The notes under the pieces: model-generated
Told to the model about the DNA's origin: nothing
What the model saw: the letters and a program-made list of their open reading frames with translations, nothing else
Database searches by the model: none
Shown here: positions 43,767 through 51,730 of the stretch, one piece after another
Numbering within the stretch: the stretch's first letter is position 1
Layout of the letters: every line of letters starts with the position of its first letter
Translations under genes and position numbers: made by a program
DNA from: Kibdelosporangium sp. MJ126-NF4
GTDB lineage: Bacteria > Actinomycetota > Actinomycetes > Mycobacteriales > Pseudonocardiaceae
Length of the DNA: 64,000 bases
Reading direction: 5' to 3'
Assembly: GCF_000826545.1 (NCBI RefSeq)
Contig: NZ_CDME01000006.1
Coordinates: 403,063 to 467,062, forward strand

Positions 43767-44941
43767 CTGTGCCGAAGATCGTCGCCATCCACGAGGCCCG
43801 CGTGCCGATCAGCTCGTCGATCAGCAACGCGTTCATCAGCTTCAAGGACATGGACTGCTCGGTCGTCGCCGTGGTCAGCGACGTGATCCGCGACGGCCGC
43901 CCGGTCGTCGGCTACGGCTTCACCTCCAACGGCCGCTACAGCGTCGGCGAGATCCTCCGCAGGAGGATCATTCCCCGCCTGCTCAACGCGGCACCGGACG
44001 ACCTGCTGACCGACGACGGGTCCACTTTCGACCCGGCACGGGCGTGGGACGTGATGACACGCAACGAGAAACCCGGCGGCCACGGCGAACGCCCGGTGGC
44101 CGTCGGCGCGATCGACATGGCACTGTTCGACCTGGTGTCCAAACTGGCCGGACAACCGCTCTACCGGTGGCTCGCCGACCACCACGGCCTCGGTGAGTCC
44201 GACGAGGACGTGTTCGTCTACGCGGCGGGCGGCTACTACGCGCCAGGCAAAGGCCTGCGTGAACTCCAGGACGAGATGCGCGGCTTCCTCGACCTCGGCT
44301 ACGACGTCGTGAAAATCAAGATCGGCGGCGCCGACCTCGCCGAGGACCTGCGCAGAATCGAGGCAGTCCTGGACGTGCTGGGCGGCAACGGTTCCCGGCT
44401 GGCCGTGGACGCCAACGGACGGTTCGACCTGGACACGGCCCTGCGGTACGGCGACGCACTCGAGCCGTACAACCTGTTCTGGTACGAGGAGCCCGGCGAC
44501 CCACTCGACTACGCACTGCACGCCACACTCGCCGAGCGATACCCGGGTCCGCTGGCCACCGGCGAGAACCTCTTCTCCCACACCGACGCGCGCAACCTGC
44601 TCAGGTACGCCGGGATGCGCCCGGACCGCGACATCATCCAGATCGACCCGGTGCTCAGCTACGGCCTTGTCGAATACCTGCGTGTCCTGGACATGCTCCG
44701 CGCCCGTGGCTGGTCCCCGCGCCGATGCGTCCCGCACGGCGGACACCAGTTCTCCCTGCACATCGCGGCGGCACTGAAACTCGGCGGCAACGAGTCCTAC
44801 CCCGGCGAGTTCCAGCCAACCGGCGGGTTCGCGGACTCGGCAGTCGTGCGCGGCAGCCGAGTCCGCCTCACCGACACACCGGGCATCGGATTCGAGGAGA
44901 AGGCCGCGCTGTACCGCGTCTTCCGCGGCCTGCACTCGTGA
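43763..44941 (+). CDS. tarD: D-tartrate dehydratase
   Basis: The 392-residue protein is very similar in sequence layout to the characterised Bradyrhizobium D-tartrate dehydratase (389 residues, recalled). It has catalytic K184 in VVKIKIGG, metal ligands D216 (VDANGRF), E242 (FWYEEPGD) and E268 (ATGENLF), and H325 (RCVPHGGHQ). Motifs NEKPGGHGERPVAVGAIDMA and GGYYAPGKGL are characteristic. It converts D-tartrate to oxaloacetate in the cytoplasm. It is the last gene of the GntR-controlled operon; the start overlaps the dctA stop. Confidence 0.92.
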   Translation: MTVPKIVAIHEARVPISSSISNAFISFKDMDCSVVAVVSDVIRDGRPVVGYGFTSNGRYSVGEILRRRIIPRLLNAAPDDLLTDDGSTFDPARAWDVMTRNEKPGGHGERPVAVGAIDMALFDLVSKLAGQPLYRWLADHHGLGESDEDVFVYAAGGYYAPGKGLRELQDEMRGFLDLGYDVVKIKIGGADLAEDLRRIEAVLDVLGGNGSRLAVDANGRFDLDTALRYGDALEPYNLFWYEEPGDPLDYALHATLAERYPGPLATGENLFSHTDARNLLRYAGMRPDRDIIQIDPVLSYGLVEYLRVLDMLRARGWSPRRCVPHGGHQFSLHIAAALKLGGNESYPGEFQPTGGFADSAVVRGSRVRLTDTPGIGFEEKAALYRVFRGLHS

Positions 44942-44983
44942 GAGCTGCGGGCTCGAACACCTCGTCGACGACGGGCGCGCGGT

Positions 44984-45214
44984 TCATGAGTCGTGCCCAA
45001 TCAGGTCTTCGAGCGAGATCAGCGTGCACCCGCGCAACTGCCGGACCAGGCTGAATGCCTGCACCCACCTGACCTTGGGGTCGTCGAAGGTGACAATCTC
45101 GGCTCCGGTCAGGACAGGCCCGCCTTCACCTCGTGCGTAAAGCTTCCCGCGTACGGTCAGTCGCTCCACTGTGGCTTCCGCGCTCGTCGACGACCCGGTA
45201 GCTGCCACGCTCAC
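44984..45214 (-). CDS. Small protein of unknown function
   Basis: The predicted 76-residue protein has a Ser/Thr/Ala-rich N-terminus and a compact segment TVRGKLYARGEGGPVLTGAE, then VRWVQAFSLVRQLRGCTLISLEDLIG. GTG 45214 is chosen because AGGAGG lies 8 nt upstream; GTG 45223 would abut the Shine-Dalgarno site. That site sits in the arm of a hairpin at 45218-45244. It is downstream of the XRE-TPR regulator (62-nt gap to 45307 plus the hairpin), possibly its partner. Function is unknown. Confidence 0.6.
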   Translation of the reverse strand: MSVAATGSSTSAEATVERLTVRGKLYARGEGGPVLTGAEIVTFDDPKVRWVQAFSLVRQLRGCTLISLEDLIGHDS

Positions 45215-45217
45215 TTG

Positions 45218-45244
45218 CGTCACCTCCTGTTACAAGGAGTGACG
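45218..45244 (-). promoter_or_regulatory. Hairpin masking the Shine-Dalgarno site of the small gene
   Basis: On the reverse strand, CGTCACTCCT and AGGAGGTGACG flank TGTAAC, and form a near-perfect stem with one bulged base. The 3' arm contains the AGGAGG Shine-Dalgarno sequence of the 76-residue gene. It could control translation or be a protein-binding dyad. Confidence 0.45.
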
Positions 45245-45306
45245 CTACGTGGGAAATGTCTCCTGAACTGCCAAGGAACTAACAAGGCGATGGCGTGGGT
45301 TTGCCG

Positions 45307-46467
45307 CTACATCTTCACGCCCATCCAGCGTACGAAGTTCGCGACTTTGGAAGACCGGCGAAGCTCGTTCGCGGCGATCGTGCGGGCGAGTGTCTGCGCC
45401 TTGCTGTTGTAGCGAACCAGCTGTGGGGCGATTCGTCGGGCTTTTTCCAACCGCTGCAACGCGTTGGCCGCGTCTCCGTGTAGCAGCCATGCTTGTGCGC
45501 AATCAATATGAAGGTGGCCCAACCTTGATGAGGCCATGTGCTTGGGCAGACTCATCGAAGAGGCGTGTTGAATCGCCGCCGTGCCGTTTCCGAGCTCCAC
45601 TGCGACCGAGACGCGGTGAATGTCTGTGTTCGCCTTCGAAAACAGGACTCCGTATGGATCGTCCTTACCAGACCAGCGTGAAGCGTCCAGGGCTTCGGCC
45701 AAGTGCGTTTCTGCGAGCTGGGCATTGCTGCCCCGAGCGGCGAGGATGGCGCTTCGCAGATGTAGTGCGCCGCGCACCGAGAAGTACGCAGCGTTCTTCT
45801 GAGCTTCATCGGCAACGCGGCGGGCATCGCTGACGAGGCGAACAGCCTCCGCGTACGCGCCCTCGCCCATGAGCAGCAGTGCTTGCCGGTAGTCCGCGAC
45901 GGCAACTTCAAGCGGGTCGCCGGAGTGTGATGCGGCGTCCCGGCCTTCGCGGATCGCCAGCGCAGCGAGGTCGAAGGCGCCAAACCGGCACAGACCGTAT
46001 TCCACCGCCCCATACGACTCGGCGAGAAGCTTGCTCGCAAGTTCTCCTTCGTGGGCGTGCAGCCCCCGAATAACGTCTGGTGCCTCGTCAAGCAATGCCG
46101 AGAACTTGCCGTCGTCCGACAGTGCTCGCAACCTGCATACATCCTGCCGAAGCACGTCCAGAGTGGGTGGATCGTCGTGGAGTGCCTTGGCGCCGTACAG
46201 CAACGCTCGCATACCGGCGACGGCTGTTCGTTCGGACCCGTGAGCCGCTGTCAAGGCGTCGAAATGCTGGCCGGTGATGTCTTGAACGCCCAAGCCGAAT
46301 ACTCGTGCGGCGGACGCCAGAAAATCGTGGGATGGCGGAATGCGTTCCTGCTCGACCCCGCGAATCAGGGACGCCGATACGTTCATCTTCCGCGCGAGCG
46401 TCTCCTGCGTCATGCGGGTTCCGGCTAGCTTGCGTAGGAGTGCCACACGTTTCCCGATGCTGGCCAT
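45307..46467 (-). CDS. XRE-family regulator with TPR-like domain
   Basis: The predicted 386-residue protein has an N-terminal HTH (KRVALLRKLAGTRMTQETLARKMNVSASLIRGVEQERIPPS) and a long helical region with TPR-like repeats (VADYRQALLLMGEGAYAEAVRLVSDARRVADEAQ, LLHGDAANALQRLEKARRIAP). ATG 46467 (MASIGKRVALL) is preferred over the frame start at 46494. A 76-residue gene follows on the same strand. This regulator class in actinomycetes usually controls neighbouring small genes; the signal is unknown. Confidence 0.8.
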   Translation of the reverse strand: MASIGKRVALLRKLAGTRMTQETLARKMNVSASLIRGVEQERIPPSHDFLASAARVFGLGVQDITGQHFDALTAAHGSERTAVAGMRALLYGAKALHDDPPTLDVLRQDVCRLRALSDDGKFSALLDEAPDVIRGLHAHEGELASKLLAESYGAVEYGLCRFGAFDLAALAIREGRDAASHSGDPLEVAVADYRQALLLMGEGAYAEAVRLVSDARRVADEAQKNAAYFSVRGALHLRSAILAARGSNAQLAETHLAEALDASRWSGKDDPYGVLFSKANTDIHRVSVAVELGNGTAAIQHASSMSLPKHMASSRLGHLHIDCAQAWLLHGDAANALQRLEKARRIAPQLVRYNSKAQTLARTIAANELRRSSKVANFVRWMGVKM

Positions 46468-46515
46468 AACTTCAGGGTAGCGTGCGTCACACACTCGCCG
46501 AATCTGTCGAACGCG

Positions 46516-47808
46516 CTACTTGCGGATCGGGTTCGCGTTCAGCACACGGACGATGCCGTCGACCACGCCCGGCTGCAGGAGTTGGTTGTTGCCCGACGCG
46601 ATCGTGCGTTCGACGACCTCGATCGCGACCACCTCGTTCTGCGCGAGCATCTCGCCCGCCGCGCGGCCGCTGTCGGTGTTGACCTGGCCGTAGTGCAGCA
46701 CGGTCAGGTCGCCGAAGGACGCCGCGAGGTAGCGCAACGCCTTGATGGTGAACGAATCGCCGAGCAGGCCGACCGACTGGGTCACCGTTCCCTGCCCGGT
46801 GGCGTGGCCGACCTGGACCGGGGTGCTGAAGTCCGGTGGGACGGCCCTGGTCTGGTCGCGCACGCCGTCCGGTTTCAGCGAGTACTGGAAGCCCTTGTTG
46901 GTGCCGGACAGGCCGATCAGCGGCGGGGTGTCGGACGGGACCGAGTACTCCTGCGTCGGCGCGGTCACCCATTTCCTGGTGATCGTCGGGTGGATCGCCT
47001 CGGCCAGCCTGCGGGCCATGATGATGCCGCCCTCGTCCCACCAGTGGCCGTCCAGTGGCGGGTAGACCGGCTTGCCCATCTGCTTGCCGCGGGCCTCCAG
47101 CTCACCACGCAGGTCGACGATCCCGTTCTCCGCGGTGAGCAACGGCCACAGTTCGCTGTTCACTTTCTGCAGACAGTCCTTGCCCGCGTAGGTGCTCGGC
47201 AGGTTCTCCGGCACGATCGTCGACTTGTCCGGCGCGACGATCAACACGAACTTGCGGCCGGAGGCGTTGACGCCGTCGCGCAGCCTGCGGATCTGGTCCA
47301 CGGTCGCCTGCAGGTCCCGCACCTGGTTGCAGCGGCTGACCACGTCGTCGCCGTAGTACATCCAGCCGTCGCGGCCCTCGATCGCCAGCGGGATCGTGAT
47401 ACCCGGGTTGATCTGCCGTTTGTCGCCGCTCTGCGGCCCGGACACACCCGCGACCGGACCGGACGCCTGCGAGCTGCGGCCCAGCGCGGGCGGCTCGCCG
47501 AACAGGCCACGGCTGATCCCGTTGACCAGGTCGATCGCTTCCCTGCGGAACGCGAGGTGGTCGTTGGCCCAGCCGTCGAAGTTCGTGAAGAACGACCAGC
47601 CGTCACCCGGATTCGGAAATGCGGCCAGCCGGTGGTTCTCCAATTCCTGCGGCCGCATTCCCACAGTCAGTGAGAAAATGGGTAAGCCGAAGAAAACGAC
47701 GGCGCAGACAATCGCCGTGAGCTGCCGCGCACCGTGCCGTGGCCGGTACAGGGTGTGCTCACGTGGCAGCCATGCCTCGTGGATCGGAGGCAGCGTCGTA
47801 TGCGCCAT
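46516..47808 (-). CDS. AlgX/AlgJ-like SGNH acetyltransferase domain protein
   Basis: The 430-residue protein has one N-terminal transmembrane helix (LTAIVCAVVFFGLPIFSLTVG, residues 29-49) and an extracytoplasmic SGNH-type domain. Motifs are GRDGWMYYGDDV, VLIVAPDKSTIVPENLP, PPLDGHWWDEGG (Asp/His region) and VGLLGDSFTIKAL (nucleophilic Ser). This is the arrangement of AlgJ/AlgX-like polysaccharide O-acetyltransferases. It is at the distal end of the glycan cluster and likely modifies an exported glycan. The acyl donor partner is not seen here. Confidence 0.82.
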   Translation of the reverse strand: MAHTTLPPIHEAWLPREHTLYRPRHGARQLTAIVCAVVFFGLPIFSLTVGMRPQELENHRLAAFPNPGDGWSFFTNFDGWANDHLAFRREAIDLVNGISRGLFGEPPALGRSSQASGPVAGVSGPQSGDKRQINPGITIPLAIEGRDGWMYYGDDVVSRCNQVRDLQATVDQIRRLRDGVNASGRKFVLIVAPDKSTIVPENLPSTYAGKDCLQKVNSELWPLLTAENGIVDLRGELEARGKQMGKPVYPPLDGHWWDEGGIIMARRLAEAIHPTITRKWVTAPTQEYSVPSDTPPLIGLSGTNKGFQYSLKPDGVRDQTRAVPPDFSTPVQVGHATGQGTVTQSVGLLGDSFTIKALRYLAASFGDLTVLHYGQVNTDSGRAAGEMLAQNEVVAIEVVERTIASGNNQLLQPGVVDGIVRVLNANPIRK

Positions 47809-47835
47809 GAGCCCACCCTAGCCGGACCCGGCTGA

Positions 47836-48969
47836 TCAGATGCCGTGATTGATGTCCGCGCGGTATTCGCCGACTTCGATCGCGTAGAAGAAGCTCGCCC
47901 AGTCGCTGCCCGCGCGCTCGTCCGGCGTGGCTTCGAGCACGGTGCAGCCGATCTGCTCGAACAACGCGCACACCAGGTCCTTGCGCACACCGTGCATTTC
48001 CATGGCGCCGATGGTCGCTGGTGCGGCAGGAGCGGGCGCCTGTGCGCCGTCCACGTCATCAGCGGGAGCCGGTGCCGGTGCTGCGGCGTGGACCTCAACG
48101 GGAACTCGCACCGTCTGGCTGCCCCGGTCGGCCCACCAGGCCACGGACTCCTGGACGACATCGACTTCCAGCTCGTACGAACCGGGCTCGGCCGGTGCCT
48201 TGATCCGGATCAGAGCCTCGGCGTGGTCGCCCGGCCCCAACGGGCAGCGGACGCTGTCGCGACCGTCGTCCTGGACCGCCATCAACCCGTTGCGGCGCCA
48301 GTGGTTGCCCGCGTTGAGCAGCTGTCCCGGCGGCCATTCGCCGTCGCTGGCGTTGCGGACGCCGACCCGGACGTAGCTGTTCTCGCCCACCTGCAGCGAC
48401 GACGGCGCCTCCAGCACATGCAGCTCCGCCTTGCTGTGCCACGGCGGGATCGGCCGCACGGCCGGGATGTGGCTGGGGATCTGGAACAGCAGGTGCCCGC
48501 CCGGCCGCACGATCCTGGCCATTTCGAGCAGGTAGCGCAACGACAGCGCGGGTCTGATGTGCTGCAGCGTGATCACGCTGATCACCAGGTCCACCGAGTC
48601 GTCGTCGAACGGCAGCGTGGCCGCGTCGTTGTGGACGAACCGCACACGGTCGGGGAACGGGTTGCTGGCCCGCGCCTCCTCGATCATCGACCGTGCCACG
48701 TCGACACCGGTGACGTTCTTGAAGTGCTCGGCCAGCGCGAAGCTCAACCGGCCGACACCACAGCCGAAGTCGACCGCCGTGTCGCCGTAGGGCCTGCGGT
48801 GCTTGTCGAGAACGTCGAGCAGGGTGCGGATCTCGGCGCGGCCGCTGTCGAAGAACCTGGTCTTGGCCTGCCCGTCGTGGAACTCGTGTTCGGTGAGCAC
48901 CGCCCAGTACGGGTCCGACGTGCCGAGGGTTTCCCAGGCGTCACGGACCCTGTCAAGCTCCTTGCTCAT
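47836..48969 (-). CDS. SAM-dependent methyltransferase with extra domain
   Basis: The 377-residue protein has a class I methyltransferase domain (motif I VDFGCGVGRLSFALA, then VTGVDVARSMIEEA, LVISVITLQHI). A beta-rich segment from about 190 (VLEAPSSLQVGENSYVRVGVRN, EPGSYELEVDVVQESVAWW) resembles the C-terminal sandwich of Wzt-like polysaccharide-binding domains. It also has a Pro/Ala linker and a C-terminal WASFFYAIEVGEYRAD tail. ATG 48969 lies 17 nt inside the end of the glycosyltransferase gene, with AGAAGGG upstream. It probably methylates a glycan. Confidence 0.82.
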   Translation of the reverse strand: MSKELDRVRDAWETLGTSDPYWAVLTEHEFHDGQAKTRFFDSGRAEIRTLLDVLDKHRRPYGDTAVDFGCGVGRLSFALAEHFKNVTGVDVARSMIEEARASNPFPDRVRFVHNDAATLPFDDDSVDLVISVITLQHIRPALSLRYLLEMARIVRPGGHLLFQIPSHIPAVRPIPPWHSKAELHVLEAPSSLQVGENSYVRVGVRNASDGEWPPGQLLNAGNHWRRNGLMAVQDDGRDSVRCPLGPGDHAEALIRIKAPAEPGSYELEVDVVQESVAWWADRGSQTVRVPVEVHAAAPAPAPADDVDGAQAPAPAAPATIGAMEMHGVRKDLVCALFEQIGCTVLEATPDERAGSDWASFFYAIEVGEYRADINHGI

Positions 48970-51730
48970 CCGATTCCCTTCTGGCAAGTCGTTCGTCCAG
49001 CATCCGCTCCACCTTGCCCAGCTGCTCGGTGAGCTGCTCGACCCGGTCGGAGACCTGGTTCTCCAGCAGTTCGATCCGCATGTTCTGGGCGTCGGTCGTG
49101 TCCACGAACCGGCGGTTGAGACGGTCGAGCGCCGTCTGCACGCCGTCGGTCAACGCACCCATCACCTTGCGCTGGTGCACGTCGTAGTGGTCGATCACGC
49201 GCAGCACCACGCGCCGCATCGCGGGCGCGAGCGGCAGGCGCGACGGGCCGTTCGTCTCGGCACGCCACCGCACCGCCTCACGCGCGTCGACCAACGGCCG
49301 CAGCACGGGATCGGTCGAGGCCAGCGACTGTGTGGGGGCGTCGGACTTGCGGTCGCGCCACGTCCGGTGCGCCTCGCGCAACTGCTCGGTGATCCACGCC
49401 GACGCCGCCTCCGGCGAGCGGGTCCGCAGCAGGTACTCACGCGCGGCCTGGCCACGACGGTGCGCTTCGGCCGGGTCGTCGGCGATCCGGCGCATCGCCG
49501 CGGCGGCCGCGTCCAGATCGGGATCGGCCCAGTGCGCGTCCTCCTGGTACGGCGCCCAGCCGGGACCGACCTCGACCATCTTGTACGGGATCGGCCAGCC
49601 GACCTCGTCGTCGAAGAACTCCGTCGTGCTGGAGTAGTCCGTGGAGATGACCGCCATTCCGCGCATCATCGCCTCGGCGACGGTCAGGCCGAAACCTTCG
49701 CTGCGGTGCAGTGACACGTAGCTGTCGCTGTCCGCGTAGAGCTTGTTGAGTTCGGCGACGCTGAGGTACCGCTCGACGAGCTCGATCCGCGGGTCGCCGC
49801 CGACCTCGTGCAACAGCCGCTCCACTGCCTTGGCGTGCAGCTGGCCGTTGGTCGCCTTGATCACGAGTTTGACGTCCGCGCGGCCCTGGAACGCCTTCTT
49901 GAAGGCCTTGACCACACCCCACGGGTTCTTGCGCTGGCCCGTGCTGTTGTAGTCGAACGCGAAGAAGAACTGCGTGGGCTTGCCTGCCGCCCGCGGCTGC
50001 CGCGGCGGCAGGCCCGGGTCGAGCACCGGCACCGGGATCACCTTCACCGGTACTGAGGTGTGCCTGGCGAAGGCCTTGGCGCAGAACTCGCTGACCGTCC
50101 AGATCTCGTCGACGAAGTCGTAGCCGATGTGCTGCCACGTCGGGAAGTCCTCGAGTTCCCACGCCCACAGCCCGATCCGGTACCGCTCGTGGCCGACCTC
50201 CGGGTAGCTGGCCATCAGCAGCTCGGTCTGGTCGCCGTTGACGGCCATGATGGTCACCGGGAACTTCGGCCTGCCCGCGGTCGGTGGCAGCTCCAACGCG
50301 GTGCTGCAGGCCAGCGAGTGCTCCTCGACGACCGACACCAGCGGGATCCCGGCCCGGTCGACCATCTTGGAGATGATCCGGCCCATCTCGCCGAGGCCCA
50401 GCTCGGCGGTGAGGTACCCGGCGATGTTCACGCCGAACTCGTCGACCGGCGCCCGCAGGGCACGGGGTTCGCTGGGCAGCGCCCATTTCGGAACCACCTT
50501 CTCCTGCACGCCGTACGTCCGGCACCACTGGCGGTAGGCCGCCGCGTCGGTGCCGCACGGCCACGGGAACGCGCGCTGCAGGTCTCCGCGGTTGGCCCAG
50601 ACAGCCATCAGCAACCGGTTCGTCCCGGCCGCCTCCTCGGGCGGCGAACTCGGCGTCGCCAGCCAGCGCTGGAACCCGGCGCTGTTGTCGTCGCCGAACG
50701 GGTGCGGCGGGATCTCGGTGACAGCCCGCTTGAACCGGAGCTCCTCGGCGTCCGGCTGCTCGGCCTCGCGCCACGCGTCCCGGAACATCCGGCGCAGCGC
50801 CATGGTCAGCTTCGTGCCGTCGGCCAACGTGTCGTAGCCGTAGGGGACGGACTTCAACGGCTCGCGGTAACCGTTGGCCAGCAACGATTCCCGGTAGGTC
50901 GCGCAGAGCCGCGCCACCTCGGGCTGCTCGGAGAGCCGGATCCGCGGCCGGACCTGGCAGTGCCTGCTCAGCAGCCACGGGTCCTCCGGGCGGTAGCCGC
51001 TGAAGTGGAAGAACCGCAGAGGGTGCGTGCCCGCGCGCAGCGTGCCGTCGGCGTCCCGGCTCAACGGCCGCTCGTGCAGGTTCCAGTAGGCGACGTTGAA
51101 ACCGGGGTCGCGCACGATCGTGTGCCGGAACAGCGTGGGGATCTGGTCGGCCCAGCGCTGGTCGGCGAACAGCTGCGCGGCCGTGTCGATGACCGCGTCC
51201 TGGCGCAGCCGTTCGGTCCAGAAGTCCAGGAAACCGCCCGCGCCCCGGCCGACCGCGAGGAAGCCGAGGTCGAACATGCCCTCGCCCTGGATGGCCTGCT
51301 CGGTGGGTTCCTTGTTGTCACGCGGAAGCGGGCTGAGGAACCGCGGGGTCAGCACGATGTCCTCGCGTGCCGCGAGGGCCACCACCTCGGGCATCGGCGC
51401 GAAGAACTCGATGTCCGGGTGCAGGGAGATCACGACGTCGGCCTCGGTGAGCAACTGCCGCAGCAGCAACGGTTTCACCGCGCCGGCCAGCTCGGCGACC
51501 GTGTAGGAGGTCGCCATCCGCAGGTAGTCGTCCCGGTCGATGTCCAGCATGTCCGGACCGGTCAGCCGGTAGCCGTCCGCACTGGCTCCCTCCGGCACGC
51601 CGTCGGTCACGAACACCACGAACTCGTGGTCCGGGTGGTGTTCCCGGTACGACTTCGCCAGGACGCGCGCGAACGGGAGGTAGTTGCGCGCGACGATCGT
51701 GCACGCGACGACGCCGAGGGAGTCAGCCAT
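48953..51730 (-). CDS. Bifunctional-looking glycosyltransferase
   Basis: The 925-residue protein has an N-terminal GT-A-like domain (about 1-290; VVACTIVARNYLPFARVLAKSY, EADVVISLHPDIEFFAP), a linker (about 290-430), and a GT-B family 4 domain (about 430-800; GLGEMGRIISKMVDRAG, FDYNSTGQRKNPWGVVKAF, and RSEGFGLTVAEAMMRGMAV with the E-x7-E pattern). A C-terminal coiled coil follows (residues about 850-915, AQNMRIELLENQVSDRVEQL). It should add two sugars or act on a lipid- or protein-linked glycan at the membrane. Acceptors are unknown. Confidence 0.85.
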   Translation of the reverse strand: MADSLGVVACTIVARNYLPFARVLAKSYREHHPDHEFVVFVTDGVPEGASADGYRLTGPDMLDIDRDDYLRMATSYTVAELAGAVKPLLLRQLLTEADVVISLHPDIEFFAPMPEVVALAAREDIVLTPRFLSPLPRDNKEPTEQAIQGEGMFDLGFLAVGRGAGGFLDFWTERLRQDAVIDTAAQLFADQRWADQIPTLFRHTIVRDPGFNVAYWNLHERPLSRDADGTLRAGTHPLRFFHFSGYRPEDPWLLSRHCQVRPRIRLSEQPEVARLCATYRESLLANGYREPLKSVPYGYDTLADGTKLTMALRRMFRDAWREAEQPDAEELRFKRAVTEIPPHPFGDDNSAGFQRWLATPSSPPEEAAGTNRLLMAVWANRGDLQRAFPWPCGTDAAAYRQWCRTYGVQEKVVPKWALPSEPRALRAPVDEFGVNIAGYLTAELGLGEMGRIISKMVDRAGIPLVSVVEEHSLACSTALELPPTAGRPKFPVTIMAVNGDQTELLMASYPEVGHERYRIGLWAWELEDFPTWQHIGYDFVDEIWTVSEFCAKAFARHTSVPVKVIPVPVLDPGLPPRQPRAAGKPTQFFFAFDYNSTGQRKNPWGVVKAFKKAFQGRADVKLVIKATNGQLHAKAVERLLHEVGGDPRIELVERYLSVAELNKLYADSDSYVSLHRSEGFGLTVAEAMMRGMAVISTDYSSTTEFFDDEVGWPIPYKMVEVGPGWAPYQEDAHWADPDLDAAAAAMRRIADDPAEAHRRGQAAREYLLRTRSPEAASAWITEQLREAHRTWRDRKSDAPTQSLASTDPVLRPLVDAREAVRWRAETNGPSRLPLAPAMRRVVLRVIDHYDVHQRKVMGALTDGVQTALDRLNRRFVDTTDAQNMRIELLENQVSDRVEQLTEQLGKVERMLDERLARRESDEQGA

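Noticed and set aside
13690..45214. The whole betaine-to-tartrate stretch as one genomic island
   Set aside because: No integrase, direct repeats or composition change mark its ends. The term island is used here only for functional grouping of 13.7-33.1 kb.
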